From Loktanella sp. (GTDB taxonomy: Bacteria; Pseudomonadota; Alphaproteobacteria; Rhodobacterales; Rhodobacteraceae): 64,000 nt of DNA. A program made the position numbers and the translations under genes. The stretch lies in assembly GCA_017390475.1 (NCBI GenBank), contig JAFPBO010000001.1, forward strand, positions 62,001 to 126,000, in the 5' to 3' direction. Below are positions 1 through 10,171 of the stretch, piece by piece. Every line of letters starts with the position of its first letter. Position 1 is the stretch's first letter. Under the pieces are notes generated by a model. That model made no database searches and was not told the origin of the DNA. It worked only from the letters and a program-made list of their open reading frames with translations.

Positions 1-564
1 CTCGTCGCATACAATGAAATCGGGATTGGCAGCCAGCGCGCGGGCGATGGCAATCCGCTGGCGTTGCCCACCGGAAAACTGGTGTGGAAACTTGATCCCA
101 TCCTCGGGGGCGAGTCCCACCAGTGTCAGCAATTCGCCCACCCGCAGGCGTTGGTCACGATTGCTCATGCTGCGTTCGAACACGCGCAGGGGTTCGGCGA
201 CGATATCGGCAACCCGCCAGCGCGGGTTCAGGCTGGCCAGCGGATCCTGAAAGATCATCTGGAACCGGCGCCGGAGGGCCCGGGCCTTGGCCCCTTTCAG
301 CCCGTTTTTCAGTGAGGTACCGTCAAAAATGATATCGCCCTTGCTGGGCTCCAGCAGGCCGACGATCAGCCGGGCGATGGTCGATTTGCCAGAGCCGCTT
401 TCGCCGACAAGGGCGAATGTCTCGCCCTGTTTGACGCTGAAGCTGACATCATCGACGGCATTCACATAAAGCTTGCCTGTTCCTTCGATCTTGCGATTAA
501 GCCACGGCTGCGACACATCAAAGCGTCGCGATAAACCGCGTACATCCAGCAGCGTCTGGGTCAT
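1..564 (-). CDS. Oligopeptide ABC importer, second ATP-binding subunit (DppF/OppF-like), partial
   Basis: This is the N-terminal 188 codons of an ATPase that powers peptide import; the C-terminus lies beyond the left edge. The reverse strand reads MTQTLLDVRGL, then Walker A GESGSGKST, a Q-loop region FQDPLASLNPR typical of Opp/Dpp ATPases, the signature FSGGQRQR and ARALAANPDF leading into Walker B, which is cut. The ATG at 564 overlaps the TGA of the upstream dppD-like gene (ATGA), so the two are translationally coupled. It is the last visible gene of the SBP-DppB-DppC-DppD-DppF operon. Family assignment is firm; substrate is inferred from family only. Confidence 0.9.
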   Translation of the reverse strand, partial: MTQTLLDVRGLSRRFDVSQPWLNRKIEGTGKLYVNAVDDVSFSVKQGETFALVGESGSGKSTIARLIVGLLEPSKGDIIFDGTSLKNGLKGAKARALRRRFQMIFQDPLASLNPRWRVADIVAEPLRVFERSMSNRDQRLRVGELLTLVGLAPEDGIKFPHQFSGGQRQRIAIARALAANPDFIVCDE

Positions 565-1574
565 TCTGCCTGCCGCCTTTCATCAACTAAAGGAGTGGTG
601 CTGCCCTGCGGCGGATAAAGCCAGCAGGCCACCTGCCTGCCTGGTGCGATCTCTGCCGGTTGTGGCTGATCCACCCGGCATTTGTCCATCACATGTTCGC
701 AGCGCGGATTGAAGGCACAGCCACGCGGAATCGCCGACAGCCGTGGCATCGCCCCGGGAATCTGCATCAGCCGGTCCAGGTTGGCCCCAAGCCGCGGAAT
801 AGCGCCCATCAGACCTGCGGAATACGGATGTTTCGCATCTTTGATGACATCACGCACCGGGCCAATTTCGGCGATCCGGCCCGCATACATGACCGCGACA
901 CGGTCGGCGGTTTCCGCGATCACCCCCATATCATGCGTGACCAGCATGATTGCCGCGCCGTTTTCTGCGCAAAGCCGTTTCATCACGTCAATGATCTGCG
1001 CCTGAACAGAGACATCAAGCGCTGTGGTGGGTTCATCTGCGATGACCAGATCAGGCCCGGCGCAGAGCGCCAGTGCGATCACGACTCGCTGCCGCATCCC
1101 ACCCGAAAACTGATGCGGATAATCGTTGATCCGTCGCCCGGCATCGGGAATGCCAACATCGTCCAACAAGCCAATCGCCTTTTTGCGTGCTTCGCTCTCT
1201 GAGAGCGGCAGATGGGTGCGGATCGTTTCGATCAATTGTTCCGAAATCCGATACAGCGGATTGAGCGAGGTCAGCGGGTCCTGGAAGATCATCCCGATCT
1301 TGCGACCCCGGATCTTGCGCATCTCTGCTGCGGGCAGATTGTCGATCCGGCGGCCTTGCAGGAACACCTCGCCCTGCGCGATCCGGCCCGGTCGTTCGAT
1401 CAGCCCGTTGATGGCAGAGCCGGTCATTGACTTGCCAGCACCGGATTCACCAACCACGCCCAGCACTTCGCCAGGCATGATGTCAAAAGATACGTCCTGC
1501 ACAGCAGTCAGAATGCCACGCCTTGTGGGAAATTCGACCGTCAGATTGCGTACGGACAAAAGCGGTTCGGTCAT
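561..1574 (-). CDS. Oligopeptide ABC importer, first ATP-binding subunit (DppD/OppD-like)
   Basis: A 337-residue cytoplasmic ATPase of the peptide/nickel ABC importer family. Visible motifs are Walker A GESGAGKS near residue 42, FQDPLTSLNPLYR, signature FSGGMRQR, Walker [14 protein letters not shown] and H-loop VTHDMG. The C-terminal oligopeptide domain carries the family Cys pattern (CAFNPRC ... C). The start at 1574 has an AGGA-like ribosome site about 7 nt upstream. It follows the DppC-like permease by 9 nt and overlaps the DppF-like gene by 4 nt. The cargo cannot be told from the sequence; oligopeptides are the default for this family. Confidence 0.93.
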   Translation of the reverse strand: MTEPLLSVRNLTVEFPTRRGILTAVQDVSFDIMPGEVLGVVGESGAGKSMTGSAINGLIERPGRIAQGEVFLQGRRIDNLPAAEMRKIRGRKIGMIFQDPLTSLNPLYRISEQLIETIRTHLPLSESEARKKAIGLLDDVGIPDAGRRINDYPHQFSGGMRQRVVIALALCAGPDLVIADEPTTALDVSVQAQIIDVMKRLCAENGAAIMLVTHDMGVIAETADRVAVMYAGRIAEIGPVRDVIKDAKHPYSAGLMGAIPRLGANLDRLMQIPGAMPRLSAIPRGCAFNPRCEHVMDKCRVDQPQPAEIAPGRQVACWLYPPQGSTTPLVDERRQAE

Positions 1575-1583
1575 AGCCTTTTC

Positions 1584-2570
1584 CTAACGCAGTTTGGGGT
1601 TCAGCGCATCGCGCAGCCAGTCACCCAAAAGGTTGACCGACAGCGCCAGCGCAATCAGCGTGATTGCCGGGAAAAACAGGATCCACCATTCGCCCGAGAA
1701 CAGAAATTGCTGCCCAATCCGGATCAATGTGCCAAGAGATGGCTGTGTGGGCGGCACACCGACACCAAGGAAGGACAATGTTGCCTCTTCGATGATGGCA
1801 AGCGCAAGGCTGATCGTGCCGATCACCAGCACCGGTCCCAGTACATTGGGCAACACATGCCGCAACAGGATCAATATCGGATGCACACCCATGATCCGCG
1901 CCGCTGAAACGTAATCTTTCTGACGTTCCACCATCGTGGCACCGCGAACAGTGCGCGCAAATTGCGCCCAGTTCGACAGGCCGATGGCCAGGATCAGCAC
2001 CCAGACGGCCATGTTTTCCTGCTGGCTTGGCGGGATCACGCCGCGTGCGATACCAAAGATCAGCAGTGCGATCAGGATCGCCGGGAATGACAGCTGAATG
2101 TCGGTGACCCGCATGATAACAGCATCGGTAGTCCCACCGTTATATCCCGCGATCAGCCCCAAAGATACGCCAAGGGTCATGGCAAACAAAGTTGCCAGCA
2201 CACCGACAAACAACGACACCCGGCTGCCATACATGATGGTCGACAGCACATCGCGTCCCTGATTGTCAGCGCCGAACAAAAAGTAGTTATCAGTAAACGC
2301 GCCGGTGCTGGCTGGCGGGGTGAACCCGTCCATCAGGTTCAGGCTGGCCGGGTTGAACGGATTGTAGGGCGCGATCCAGGGCGCAAGCACCGCCATCAGG
2401 ACCAGCGCCAAAGCCACCATTGTGGCAATGACGGTGACGGGGGATGTACGCCAGGAATAAAAGATATCGCTATCCAACGCCTGCGCCAGCCGGCTTTGCG
2501 GTGGCAGCGGCACGATCAGATCTTCGGCCGGAACAGCGGTGAGGTCTTTGGTCTGGTTCTTGTTGGCCAT
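1584..2570 (-). CDS. Oligopeptide ABC importer, permease (DppC/OppC-like)
   Basis: A 328-residue inner-membrane permease. It has a roughly 40-residue cytoplasmic N-terminus, a first membrane span (VTVIATMVALALVLMAVLA), a family-typical periplasmic loop (FLFGADNQGRDVLS) and then five spans in a BPD_transp_1 domain. The EAA-type coupling helix is near SAARIMGVHP and the C-terminus ends NLLGDWLRDALNPKLR, as is usual for DppC proteins. The gene starts 2 nt after the DppB-like stop codon, in the same operon. Confidence 0.93.
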   Translation of the reverse strand: MANKNQTKDLTAVPAEDLIVPLPPQSRLAQALDSDIFYSWRTSPVTVIATMVALALVLMAVLAPWIAPYNPFNPASLNLMDGFTPPASTGAFTDNYFLFGADNQGRDVLSTIMYGSRVSLFVGVLATLFAMTLGVSLGLIAGYNGGTTDAVIMRVTDIQLSFPAILIALLIFGIARGVIPPSQQENMAVWVLILAIGLSNWAQFARTVRGATMVERQKDYVSAARIMGVHPILILLRHVLPNVLGPVLVIGTISLALAIIEEATLSFLGVGVPPTQPSLGTLIRIGQQFLFSGEWWILFFPAITLIALALSVNLLGDWLRDALNPKLR

Positions 2571-2572
2571 GG

Positions 2573-3553
2573 TTATTTCCCCGTCCCGCCGTCAACACGC
2601 AGCCGCGGATCGACAACGTAATACAGAATATCCACAACCAGATTGATCAGTACAAAAACCAGGGCGATGAACATCAGGTAAGCGGCCATCACCGGGACAT
2701 CGACAACCTGGACCGACACGATGAACAGCGATCCGACGCCAGGCCATTGAAAGACCGTTTCAGTCACGATGGCGAAGGCGATGACTGACCCCAGCTGCAA
2801 CCCGGTGATGGTGATGACCGGCACCAGCGTGTTCTTGAGAGCGTGGCCAAAATTGATGGTCCGCTGGGTCAATCCACGCGCCTTGGCAAAACGGATATAT
2901 TCCGTGCGCATGACTTCCAGCATCTCGGCCCGCACCAACCGCATGATCAGCGTCAATTGGAAGAGTGACAGTGTGATGGCAGGCAGGATCAGCGATTTCA
3001 GCCCGCTTTCCGTCAGAAACCCGGTGCGCCACCAGCCAAGGTCAACCACCTGTCCGCGGCCAAATGACGGCAGCCAGCCCAGTTCCACCGCGAACAGATA
3101 AATCAACCCGATCCCAATCAGGAATGTCGGCAGGCTGACACCTACCAGCGATAGGGCCATGATCGCCGCTGCTGACCAGCTTTTGGGGCGCAATGCGGTA
3201 TAGACGCCAAAGATTACGCCAAAGACCAGGGCAATTGTAGCTGAGACGACTGCCAGCTCTATTGTTGCGGGCAGGCGGCTGAGGATCAATTCTGTCACAG
3301 GTTGTTGCAACCGATATGAAATTCCGAATTCACCCTGCATGGCATTACCAATGAAGCGGGCAAACTGAATGATCACACTGTCATTCAGCCCCAGTCTTTC
3401 GCGCATGATTTCCTGATCTTCAAGGCGGGTATCGACACCCACCATGCTGGCGATCGGATCGCCGACATAGCGGAACACGATGAACGCGATCAGCGCGACG
3501 AACAACATGACGACGACGGATTGCGCAAGCCGCCGGATGATAAAGGCCAGCAT
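2573..3553 (-). CDS. Oligopeptide ABC importer, permease (DppB/OppB-like)
   Basis: A 326-residue permease with the classic DppB opening MLAFIIRRLAQSVVVMLFV. It has the periplasmic LGLNDSVIIQFARF region, the coupling loop EYIRFAKARGL and the C-terminal DILYYVVDPRLRV. An in-frame extension to 3607 exists, but family alignment and an AGAAGG-like ribosome site upstream favour the ATG at 3553. A strong stem-loop lies between this gene and the upstream binding-protein gene. Partner of the DppC-like gene just downstream. Confidence 0.92.
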   Translation of the reverse strand: MLAFIIRRLAQSVVVMLFVALIAFIVFRYVGDPIASMVGVDTRLEDQEIMRERLGLNDSVIIQFARFIGNAMQGEFGISYRLQQPVTELILSRLPATIELAVVSATIALVFGVIFGVYTALRPKSWSAAAIMALSLVGVSLPTFLIGIGLIYLFAVELGWLPSFGRGQVVDLGWWRTGFLTESGLKSLILPAITLSLFQLTLIMRLVRAEMLEVMRTEYIRFAKARGLTQRTINFGHALKNTLVPVITITGLQLGSVIAFAIVTETVFQWPGVGSLFIVSVQVVDVPVMAAYLMFIALVFVLINLVVDILYYVVDPRLRVDGGTGK

Positions 3554-3577
3554 CACGCGACCCCTTCTTGAATAAAA

Positions 3578-3615
3578 GAACCGCCCGGTATCACTTGCGC
3601 GATACAAGGCGGTTC
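3578..3615 (-). promoter_or_regulatory. Intercistronic stem-loop between binding-protein and permease genes
   Basis: GAACCGCC at 3578-3585 pairs with GGCGGTTC at 3608-3615. An inner stem GTATC/GATAC (3588-3592 with 3601-3605) extends it across a small internal loop. It lies between the stop of the substrate-binding protein and the DppB start. By analogy with other ABC operons it may protect the binding-protein mRNA or partly terminate transcription. The pairing is seen; the role is inferred. Confidence 0.6.
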
Positions 3616-3631
3616 ATGGTGGTTTATCGGA

Positions 3632-5218
3632 TTAGTCTGTGAAAGTAACCGTTGTCAGCATCGGCTGGTTTTCGGGGTGAACCGGCAGGGTGATCCGCTC
3701 GTTCATTGCATAGGCCAGCACCTGATTGTGGATCGGCAGCAGAACGCGGTCTTCCTTTACCACTTCCCAGATTTCAGCAACTGTTGCGGCCCGAGCTTCC
3801 AGATCGGTCTCGGATCCGAGCGATTTGATCATCTCGTCCAGTTCAGGGTTAGAATACAGACCGCCGTTATAGGCACCATAGCTGCCCTCTTTGGTGTGAA
3901 CCAGATCGTTGAAGACATAGGCCGAATCAAAGGTCGGCACGCCCCAGCCCAGCATGTAGAAATCAGTTTCGTTGCTCGTGACCAGCGGCGAATGCTGTGC
4001 AACGGGCCGCGAGGCCAGTGTTACGTTGATCCCGATCCGGCCCAACATCCCCACGACGGCCTGACTGATGGCTTCGTCATTGACATAGCGGTTGTTCGGC
4101 GTGTCGAGCGTGACGGAAAATCCATCGGGATACCCTGCCTCTTCCAAAAGCGCTGCGGCGCGTTCCAGATCGACCGCAGGGTAGGCGTCAAGCTCTTCGG
4201 TCCAGCCATCTACGAATGGCGGGTTCGCCACACCTGTCGGGATCGACTGGCCACGCATCACGACGGCCTGGATCGCGTCGCGATCAATCGCCAGTTCCAT
4301 CGCTTCACGGACCAGCGGGTTGTTGAACGGATTGCTGTCAGTGATGTTGGAAGAGGCCAGAGGCTCATCCCCGAACTTGTAGCCGAAATAGATCACCCGG
4401 TTCTCGGGGCCAGTTTCGATCTTGACACCGGCGGTGCCGCTGAGACGTTCGATATCCTGCACGGGGACATCCTGCACAATGTCCACTTCGCCGGACAAGA
4501 GAGCCGCGACACGCGTCGCCGCGTCGGAAATCGGCAGATAGATGATCTCTGTCACGGCGGGCGGCGTTTCGGCCCAATGCGCTTCGTTGATGGTCATCAC
4601 GGAGCGCACGTCAACCTCACGTTCCTGCAGGATATAGGGGCCGGTGCCATTGGTGTTGCGCACGGCAAAATTGTCTTCGCCCGCAGCGTAATCCTGCACC
4701 TCGACGACATTGTTTGCCTCGGACCAGTCCTTGTCCATGATGAAAGTATTGGTCAGGTTGTTGGGATAGAGCGGCGAAGGCGCGGTCATCCGCACTTCGA
4801 CAGTATAATCATCAACTGCGGTTACTTCGGCAACATCGACGTGCAGCTGGCGCATGTTCGACTTTTCCGACCGCGCACGGTCCAGCGAAAACACCACATC
4901 TTCAGCGGTGAAAGCAGCACCATCATGGAAAGTCACACCTTCGCGCAGGGTAAAGACCCAAGTGTCAGGCGCGCCGTCCTTGATTGCCCATTCGGTGGCC
5001 AGACGCGGTGTCAAAGTACCTTCGACGTCGCGGTCCATCAATGTTTCATAGATGTGGTGCGCAAAATTATGGGTTGGCCCCTGGTTTTGCGAATGCGGAT
5101 CCAGTGTCAATGCATCTGAAGCGCGGGCCCAACGGACTGTTTCCGCCGAAGCCTGCGATACGATCAACGTCGTCGACAGCAACGCGGCAGAAAGCCGGGT
5201 AAAAGTTCTGGTCATCAT
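3632..5218 (-). CDS. ABC importer substrate-binding protein, SBP_bac_5 (peptide/nickel) family
   Basis: A 528-residue periplasmic binding protein. The signal peptide is MMTRTFTRLSAALLSTTLIV ... ASAETVRW. The mature part has SBP_bac_5 hallmarks: DPHSQNQGPTHNFAHHIYETL near the N-terminus, TWVFTLREGVTFHDGAAFTAEDVVFSL, and a C-terminal DEMIKSLGSE region. The open frame runs back to 5476, but the signal peptide and an AGGGAG site place the start at 5218 (or the adjacent ATG at 5215). First gene of the importer operon; a divergent promoter region separates it from rfbC. The ligand is probably a peptide but is unproven. Confidence 0.92.
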   Translation of the reverse strand: MMTRTFTRLSAALLSTTLIVSQASAETVRWARASDALTLDPHSQNQGPTHNFAHHIYETLMDRDVEGTLTPRLATEWAIKDGAPDTWVFTLREGVTFHDGAAFTAEDVVFSLDRARSEKSNMRQLHVDVAEVTAVDDYTVEVRMTAPSPLYPNNLTNTFIMDKDWSEANNVVEVQDYAAGEDNFAVRNTNGTGPYILQEREVDVRSVMTINEAHWAETPPAVTEIIYLPISDAATRVAALLSGEVDIVQDVPVQDIERLSGTAGVKIETGPENRVIYFGYKFGDEPLASSNITDSNPFNNPLVREAMELAIDRDAIQAVVMRGQSIPTGVANPPFVDGWTEELDAYPAVDLERAAALLEEAGYPDGFSVTLDTPNNRYVNDEAISQAVVGMLGRIGINVTLASRPVAQHSPLVTSNETDFYMLGWGVPTFDSAYVFNDLVHTKEGSYGAYNGGLYSNPELDEMIKSLGSETDLEARAATVAEIWEVVKEDRVLLPIHNQVLAYAMNERITLPVHPENQPMLTTVTFTD

Positions 5219-5538
5219 GGAAACTCCCTGAGTGTTTTTGGCGTGCGTGACGCCGCATTGTTTTTCTGTAGGACACAGAAGAGCATTCGCCGACGCTTTG
5301 CAATGGGTAACACGCACAGTTCCGGCTGCGAAAATCAATCTGCCGTATGATGAGCGCCGAGGCAAGTGTTGGCCCTGCAATGCTCGGTGCCCGCGGACCA
5401 TGTTGCAAAAAGTGCAGCAATATTTCGCCACACGTCCACTAAGTTGTTTATCTGGCCATTTTGAAGGTGCTCTCATGGTTTTGGTCTGATAGTCGATACT
5501 TTAACGTAGCCAACCCCAGATTAGCGAAAGTAGATCGA
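5219..5538. other. Intergenic region between divergent importer operon and rfb genes
   Basis: This 320-base stretch should hold the two divergent promoters. I see no gene. An inverted element TGCA-AAAAG-TGCA at 5404-5416, within TTGC...GCAA arms, is a possible operator, but no regulator gene is adjacent. Base composition is more AT-rich near rfbC. Confidence 0.4.
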
Positions 5539-6105
5539 TTGCAAGTTGAAACAACGAAACTCGACGGTGTTTTGATTCTGACCCCGGCCCGATTTGGTGA
5601 TCCGCGTGGTTTCTTTTCCGAAAGCTGGAACCGCAAAACTCTGGCCGATCAGGGGATCATGCTGGATTTCGTGCAGGATAACCATTCGCTTTCGGCTAAG
5701 GTCGGCACCGTGCGGGGTTTGCATTTTCAGGCGCCTCCGCATGCGCAGGCAAAGCTGGTGCGGTGTGGCAAAGGGCAGCTTTTTGATGTTGCTGTCGATA
5801 TCCGGCGCGGGTCACCGACATATGGACAATGGGTTGGGGTCGATCTGTCGTTCGAAAACGGCCGCCAATTGCTGATCCCATCCGGCTTCCTGCATGGATT
5901 TGTGACCCGCGAACCAGATACTGAAATTATCTATAAATGCACCGATTACTATGCGCCCGATTGCGATGGCGCGGTGCGCTTCGATGATCCGGATATTGGC
6001 ATTGACTGGGGGCTGCCCGACGGCGTGACAGCCCTGCTTTCGGAAAAAGATGCCAAAGCGCAGCAGTTGCGCGATTTTCAGTCCCCCTTTGTTTATGCGG
6101 GTTAA
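5539..6105 (+). CDS. rfbC: dTDP-4-dehydrorhamnose 3,5-epimerase
   Basis: The third enzyme numbering-wise of dTDP-L-rhamnose synthesis: it epimerises C3 and C5 of dTDP-4-keto-6-deoxyglucose. The cupin-fold protein shows FGDPRGFFSESW, QDNHS, the active-site His in RGLHFQ (H62 from the start used here) and the catalytic Tyr in EIIYKCTDYY (Y132). The frame is open back to an ATG at 5461, but homologues begin just before the LDGVLIL segment. I therefore favour the TTG at 5539, giving 188 residues. It lies 3 nt before rfbB in the rfbCBDA operon. Confidence 0.92.
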   Translation: MQVETTKLDGVLILTPARFGDPRGFFSESWNRKTLADQGIMLDFVQDNHSLSAKVGTVRGLHFQAPPHAQAKLVRCGKGQLFDVAVDIRRGSPTYGQWVGVDLSFENGRQLLIPSGFLHGFVTREPDTEIIYKCTDYYAPDCDGAVRFDDPDIGIDWGLPDGVTALLSEKDAKAQQLRDFQSPFVYAG

Positions 6106-6108
6106 ACT

Positions 6109-7158
6109 ATGAAGTTGTTGATGACAGGTGGTGCCGGGTTCATCGGGTCGGCGGTTGTGCGGCTTGCCGTTTCGCGCGGGCACGAAGTCGTGAATCTGGA
6201 TGCGCTGACCTATGCGGCATGTCTGGCGAATGTGGCCGATGCTGCAGACAAGCCCGGCTATTTCTTTGAACATGCCGATATCCGGGATCGTGTTGCATTG
6301 GACCGGATCTTTGCCGCGCATCGCCCGGATGCGGTGATGCATCTGGCCGCAGAAAGCCATGTGGACCGATCAATTGATGCCCCGGGTGACTTTATCACCA
6401 CCAATGTTACCGGCACTTACACAATGCTCGAAGCGGCGCGGCAATATTGGCAAGCGCAGGGCAAGCCTGCCGATTTCCGGTTTCACCATATTTCGACGGA
6501 TGAGGTATTTGGGTCCTTGCCGGCCGATCCGACAATAAAGTTTACCGAAGACACACCATATGACCCCCGGTCGCCTTATTCCGCGTCCAAGGCCGCCAGC
6601 GACCATCTGGTGCGCGCATGGCACGAAACCTATGGATTGCCCGTCGTTCTGACCAATTGTTCAAACAATTACGGCCCCTATCATTTCCCCGAAAAGCTGG
6701 TGCCCGTGATCATCCTGAACGCATTGGCAGGCAAGAGCTTGCCGATCTACGGCGACGGGTCCAACATCCGCGACTGGCTTTACGTCGAGGATCACGCAGA
6801 TGCGCTGTTGCTGGTTCTGCAGAAAGGCATCATCGGCCGCAGCTATAATATTGGTGGCGAAAACGAACGGACCAATCTGGAGCTGGTGCGCATCCTTTGT
6901 GGTATTCTGGATGATCTGCGGCCGAAAGCTGCGGGATCCTATGCCGATCAGATCAGCTTTGTCACTGATCGCCCTGGCCATGATGCCCGTTATGCGATTG
7001 ACCCGTCGCGGATCCGTAGCGAATTGGGTTGGCAACCTTCGGTGACAGTCGAAGAAGGGTTACGTCGTACTGTCCAATGGTATCTCGACAATGAAACCTG
7101 GTGGCGGCCATTGCAGGATCGCGCCGGTGTCGGACAACGATTGGGGACAAAAGCTTGA
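6109..7158 (+). CDS. rfbB: dTDP-glucose 4,6-dehydratase
   Basis: An NAD-dependent extended short-chain dehydrogenase of 349 residues that converts dTDP-glucose to dTDP-4-keto-6-deoxyglucose. The cofactor motif GGAGFIG is at residues 7-13. The dehydratase triad region HISTDEVFG (D131, E132) and the YSASK catalytic pair (Y157, K161) are present, as is [17 protein letters not shown]. Length is normal. The stop overlaps the rfbD start (TGATG). Confidence 0.96.
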   Translation: MKLLMTGGAGFIGSAVVRLAVSRGHEVVNLDALTYAACLANVADAADKPGYFFEHADIRDRVALDRIFAAHRPDAVMHLAAESHVDRSIDAPGDFITTNVTGTYTMLEAARQYWQAQGKPADFRFHHISTDEVFGSLPADPTIKFTEDTPYDPRSPYSASKAASDHLVRAWHETYGLPVVLTNCSNNYGPYHFPEKLVPVIILNALAGKSLPIYGDGSNIRDWLYVEDHADALLLVLQKGIIGRSYNIGGENERTNLELVRILCGILDDLRPKAAGSYADQISFVTDRPGHDARYAIDPSRIRSELGWQPSVTVEEGLRRTVQWYLDNETWWRPLQDRAGVGQRLGTKA

Positions 7159-8018
7159 TGCATATTCTCGTCTTTGGCCAAACCGGGCAGGTTGCCACTG
7201 AACTGGCACAACAGTCCGGTGATGAAATTAAAGTCACTTGTCTTGGGCGCGACGCGGCCAATCTCGACGATCCGGCCGCCTGTGCCGCCGTGATCGCAGC
7301 CAGCGAGGCCGATCTGGTTATTAATGCAGCCGCCTATACCGCCGTTGATCGCGCTGAAAGCGAGGCTGATCTTGCCATGACAGTCAATGGGGTTACCCCC
7401 GGTGCAATGGCCGTGGCCTGTGCCGCGCGGGGCCTGCCGTTTTTGCACATTTCCACAGATTATGTGTTTGATGGTAGTGGAATCCAGCCTTGGCATCCCG
7501 CCGATCCGACAGGACCCTTAGGCGTTTATGGTCGCTCGAAACAAGCAGGCGAACAGGCGGTGCGTGCCGCTGGTGGTGCGCATGTCATATTGCGAACCTC
7601 TTGGGTGTTTTCCGCCCATGGTGCCAATTTCGTCAAGACGATGCTGCGGCTGGGTGCAACGCGGGACCATCTTACTGTCGTTGCTGATCAGCAGGGCGGT
7701 CCGACGGCAGCAGCTGATATTGCCGCTGCCCTGCTGACTATTGCGCGGGCCTTTCAGGCGGGGACGGGAACCACCGGCACCTATCATTTCAGCGGCACAC
7801 CTGACGTCAGTTGGGCGGAATTTGCTCGTGAAATTTTTGTGCAGGCAGGCCTTGCCTGCACCGTTGAAGACATCCCGACCACAGCCTATCCGACCCCTGC
7901 ACAGCGGCCTGCAAATTCACGGCTCGATTGCAGCACCCTAACGCGTGATTATGCCATTCAACGGCCTGAATGGCGCTACAGCCTGTCACATGTTCTGAAC
8001 CAGTTGAAGGAGAGTTGA
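7158..8018 (+). CDS. rfbD: dTDP-4-dehydrorhamnose reductase
   Basis: The last step to dTDP-L-rhamnose, an NADPH-dependent reduction. The 286-residue protein starts [16 protein letters not shown] (Rossmann glycine motif), with [22 protein letters not shown] and the active-site YGRSKQAGE. An upstream in-frame extension (to 7101) is ruled out by family alignment and by the TGATG overlap with rfbB. Ends 1 nt before the GTG of rfbA. Confidence 0.95.
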   Translation: MHILVFGQTGQVATELAQQSGDEIKVTCLGRDAANLDDPAACAAVIAASEADLVINAAAYTAVDRAESEADLAMTVNGVTPGAMAVACAARGLPFLHISTDYVFDGSGIQPWHPADPTGPLGVYGRSKQAGEQAVRAAGGAHVILRTSWVFSAHGANFVKTMLRLGATRDHLTVVADQQGGPTAAADIAAALLTIARAFQAGTGTTGTYHFSGTPDVSWAEFAREIFVQAGLACTVEDIPTTAYPTPAQRPANSRLDCSTLTRDYAIQRPEWRYSLSHVLNQLKES

Positions 8019-8019
8019 C

Positions 8020-8901
8020 GTGACCAATCGCAAAGGAATTATCCTAGCTGGCGGATCCGGCACCCGGCTTTACCCAATCACAATGGGTTTATCGAAACAG
8101 TTGTTGCCGGTTTATGACAAGCCGATGATCTACTACCCGCTCAGCGTTTTGATGCTGACCGGTATCCGCGAGATTGCGATCATTACGACACCTGAGGATC
8201 AAAGCCAGTTTCAGCGCCTTTTGGGGGACGGCAGCCAATGGGGCGTCATGTTCACCTACATTGCCCAGCCCGCGCCGGAAGGGCTCGCACAGGCCTATAT
8301 TCTGGCAGAGGATTTTCTGGCAGGTGCGCCATCGGCCATGGTTCTGGGCGACAATATCTTTTTTGGTCACGGCCTGGTCGATCTTCTGCTGGAGGCTGAT
8401 GCCGCCACGACCGGTGGTACTGTCTTCGGCTATCAGGTCAGCGATCCAGAGCGTTACGGCGTGGTCAGTTTTGACGACGCAGGCCGTGTGGTGACAATCA
8501 TCGAAAAGCCCGACAGACCGGCATCGAATTTTGCTGTAACGGGCCTTTACTTTCTGGACAGCACCGCGCCGGAAAAAGCCCGCAATGTCCAGCCGTCACC
8601 ACGCGGCGAGCTTGAGATCACCTCTTTGCTGGAGCTTTACCTGTCGCAAGCTGCATTATCAGTAAAACGGATGGGGCGGGGTTACGCCTGGCTTGATACT
8701 GGCACGCATGGCAGCCTGCTGGATGCAGGCAATTTTGTGCGTACCTTGGAAAAGCGACAGGGCATGCAGGTTGGCTGCCCTGAGGAAATCGCTTTTGACA
8801 ACGGGTGGATCGATCATGCGGCGCTTGTCGCGCTGGCCGAAAAATTCGCAAAGACCGATTATGGCAAGTATCTCCAGAATATCGCAACGACCCGCGCTTA
8901 G
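8020..8901 (+). CDS. rfbA: Glucose-1-phosphate thymidylyltransferase
   Basis: The first step of the pathway: it makes dTDP-glucose from glucose-1-phosphate and dTTP. 293 residues with the nucleotidyltransferase motif [29 protein letters not shown], the metal-binding GDNIFFGHG and [17 protein letters not shown]. The start is GTG with a GAAGGAGAG ribosome site. Last of the four contiguous rfb genes, so the strain should be able to make dTDP-L-rhamnose for a surface glycan. Confidence 0.96.
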   Translation: MTNRKGIILAGGSGTRLYPITMGLSKQLLPVYDKPMIYYPLSVLMLTGIREIAIITTPEDQSQFQRLLGDGSQWGVMFTYIAQPAPEGLAQAYILAEDFLAGAPSAMVLGDNIFFGHGLVDLLLEADAATTGGTVFGYQVSDPERYGVVSFDDAGRVVTIIEKPDRPASNFAVTGLYFLDSTAPEKARNVQPSPRGELEITSLLELYLSQAALSVKRMGRGYAWLDTGTHGSLLDAGNFVRTLEKRQGMQVGCPEEIAFDNGWIDHAALVALAEKFAKTDYGKYLQNIATTRA

Positions 8902-9001
8902 TATCGGATCAGTGCTGTGGTACTTCTATGGCAAATGAGGCGTCTTTATGCGACCTTGTCCTGCACTTGGTGTCTTGACCGCAAACTGATCGAGTACTGA
9001 A

Positions 9002-10129
9002 ATGCTGATACCTATGTGGAAACTGCGGCGCGAGTTGTCGCGCCTTGGTGATCAGATACGCAACTTGCCGCGTTATGTGGCCGAGTTGCCGCTGCGCCGC
9101 ACAGAGCCCGCGCGCCGTGCGGCATATGAGCGTGATTTCGACCAGTTGACGAAGCTTGATACTGGCCAAATCCAGCTGGGTCGAAAGCCTGCCGTCTACC
9201 TGCTTTATCAGCCAAAGGGGATCGCCCAATCATCCTTCGCGACGCTGGATTGGTTAGTCGCGCATGGCTATTCGCCAATTGTTGTTTCCAACAGTCCATT
9301 GTCCGAAAACGATCAGCGCGCGCTTTTGGCAAGGTCCGCACTTTTACTGCAACGGCCCAATTTTGGCTACGACTTCGGGGGCTATAAGGATGGGATCCGC
9401 CTGATCATCCGGCATGGGATCACCCCGGAACGTGTGATCATCATGAACGACAGCGTCTGGCTGCCGATGGTGCCCGACCTTATGGAACGCCTGGAGCAGC
9501 GGGAGGATGTTGATATTTTGGGCCTGCTTGAGGATGAGAAAATAAAACATGGAACAGATGGGGGTCAACCCAGCGGCAAAAGACACATCGAGTCCTATTT
9601 TTACATGATCAGTGCGGCGGGCTGGCAGTCGGACGCATTTCAGAATTTCTGGCATGATTACCGGATGACAGATGCAAAAAGCGATACAATCAGATTTGGC
9701 GAGATCGGTTTTTCGCGGAAGATGATCGAAGAGGGTGTCGCAATTGCAGGGCTGACATCAAGAGCCCTGTTTCTTGAAAAAATCGCGCAACAGGATGATT
9801 CCTTCATCGCGAAGACATTGAAATATGCGGCCTATGGCGATGACGATTTGCGCCGTGAGGGTGCCAGGATTCGTGCGCTGCCTATCGTTACCCCGGGATG
9901 GCGGGATCAAGCACTTAATCACATTCGCAAATGCGTTAACCGCAAGCGATTCAACGCAGCTTTCTGTTTTGCGAATGGCAGGATGTTCGGGACCCTGTTC
10001 ATGAAGAAAAATTACGAAAGGGTTTTTTCAGAGATGCGGATGAACTATCTTGAGGCCATCAACGATGGTGTTTTACCCCCTCCACCGGACGCCGTATTGG
10101 CCGAACTGCACGAGGTGGTGGGACATTAG
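9002..10129 (+). CDS. RgpF-like rhamnan synthesis glycosyltransferase
   Basis: A 375-residue protein resembling the rhamnan synthesis F (RgpF) family, which acts in assembling rhamnose-containing polysaccharides. Family-type blocks are FGYDFGGYKDGI, RVIIMNDSVWLP, an HIESYFYMISAAGW segment and a C-terminal KKNYERVFSEM. The N-terminus is basic and not a signal peptide, so a cytoplasmic or membrane-associated enzyme is likely. It sits 100 nt after rfbA, so dTDP-rhamnose is the likely donor. The acceptor is unknown. Start could also be the Met at 9014. Confidence 0.8.
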   Translation: MLIPMWKLRRELSRLGDQIRNLPRYVAELPLRRTEPARRAAYERDFDQLTKLDTGQIQLGRKPAVYLLYQPKGIAQSSFATLDWLVAHGYSPIVVSNSPLSENDQRALLARSALLLQRPNFGYDFGGYKDGIRLIIRHGITPERVIIMNDSVWLPMVPDLMERLEQREDVDILGLLEDEKIKHGTDGGQPSGKRHIESYFYMISAAGWQSDAFQNFWHDYRMTDAKSDTIRFGEIGFSRKMIEEGVAIAGLTSRALFLEKIAQQDDSFIAKTLKYAAYGDDDLRREGARIRALPIVTPGWRDQALNHIRKCVNRKRFNAAFCFANGRMFGTLFMKKNYERVFSEMRMNYLEAINDGVLPPPPDAVLAELHEVVGH

Positions 10130-10171
10130 TATACTGAATCATCAGTGATCTGAAGCGAGCCCCGTGACCTG

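Noticed and set aside
3677-5119. 480-codon plus-strand frame opposite the first peptide-binding protein
   Set aside because: Antisense shadow; the minus strand encodes a full SBP_bac_5 protein with signal peptide.
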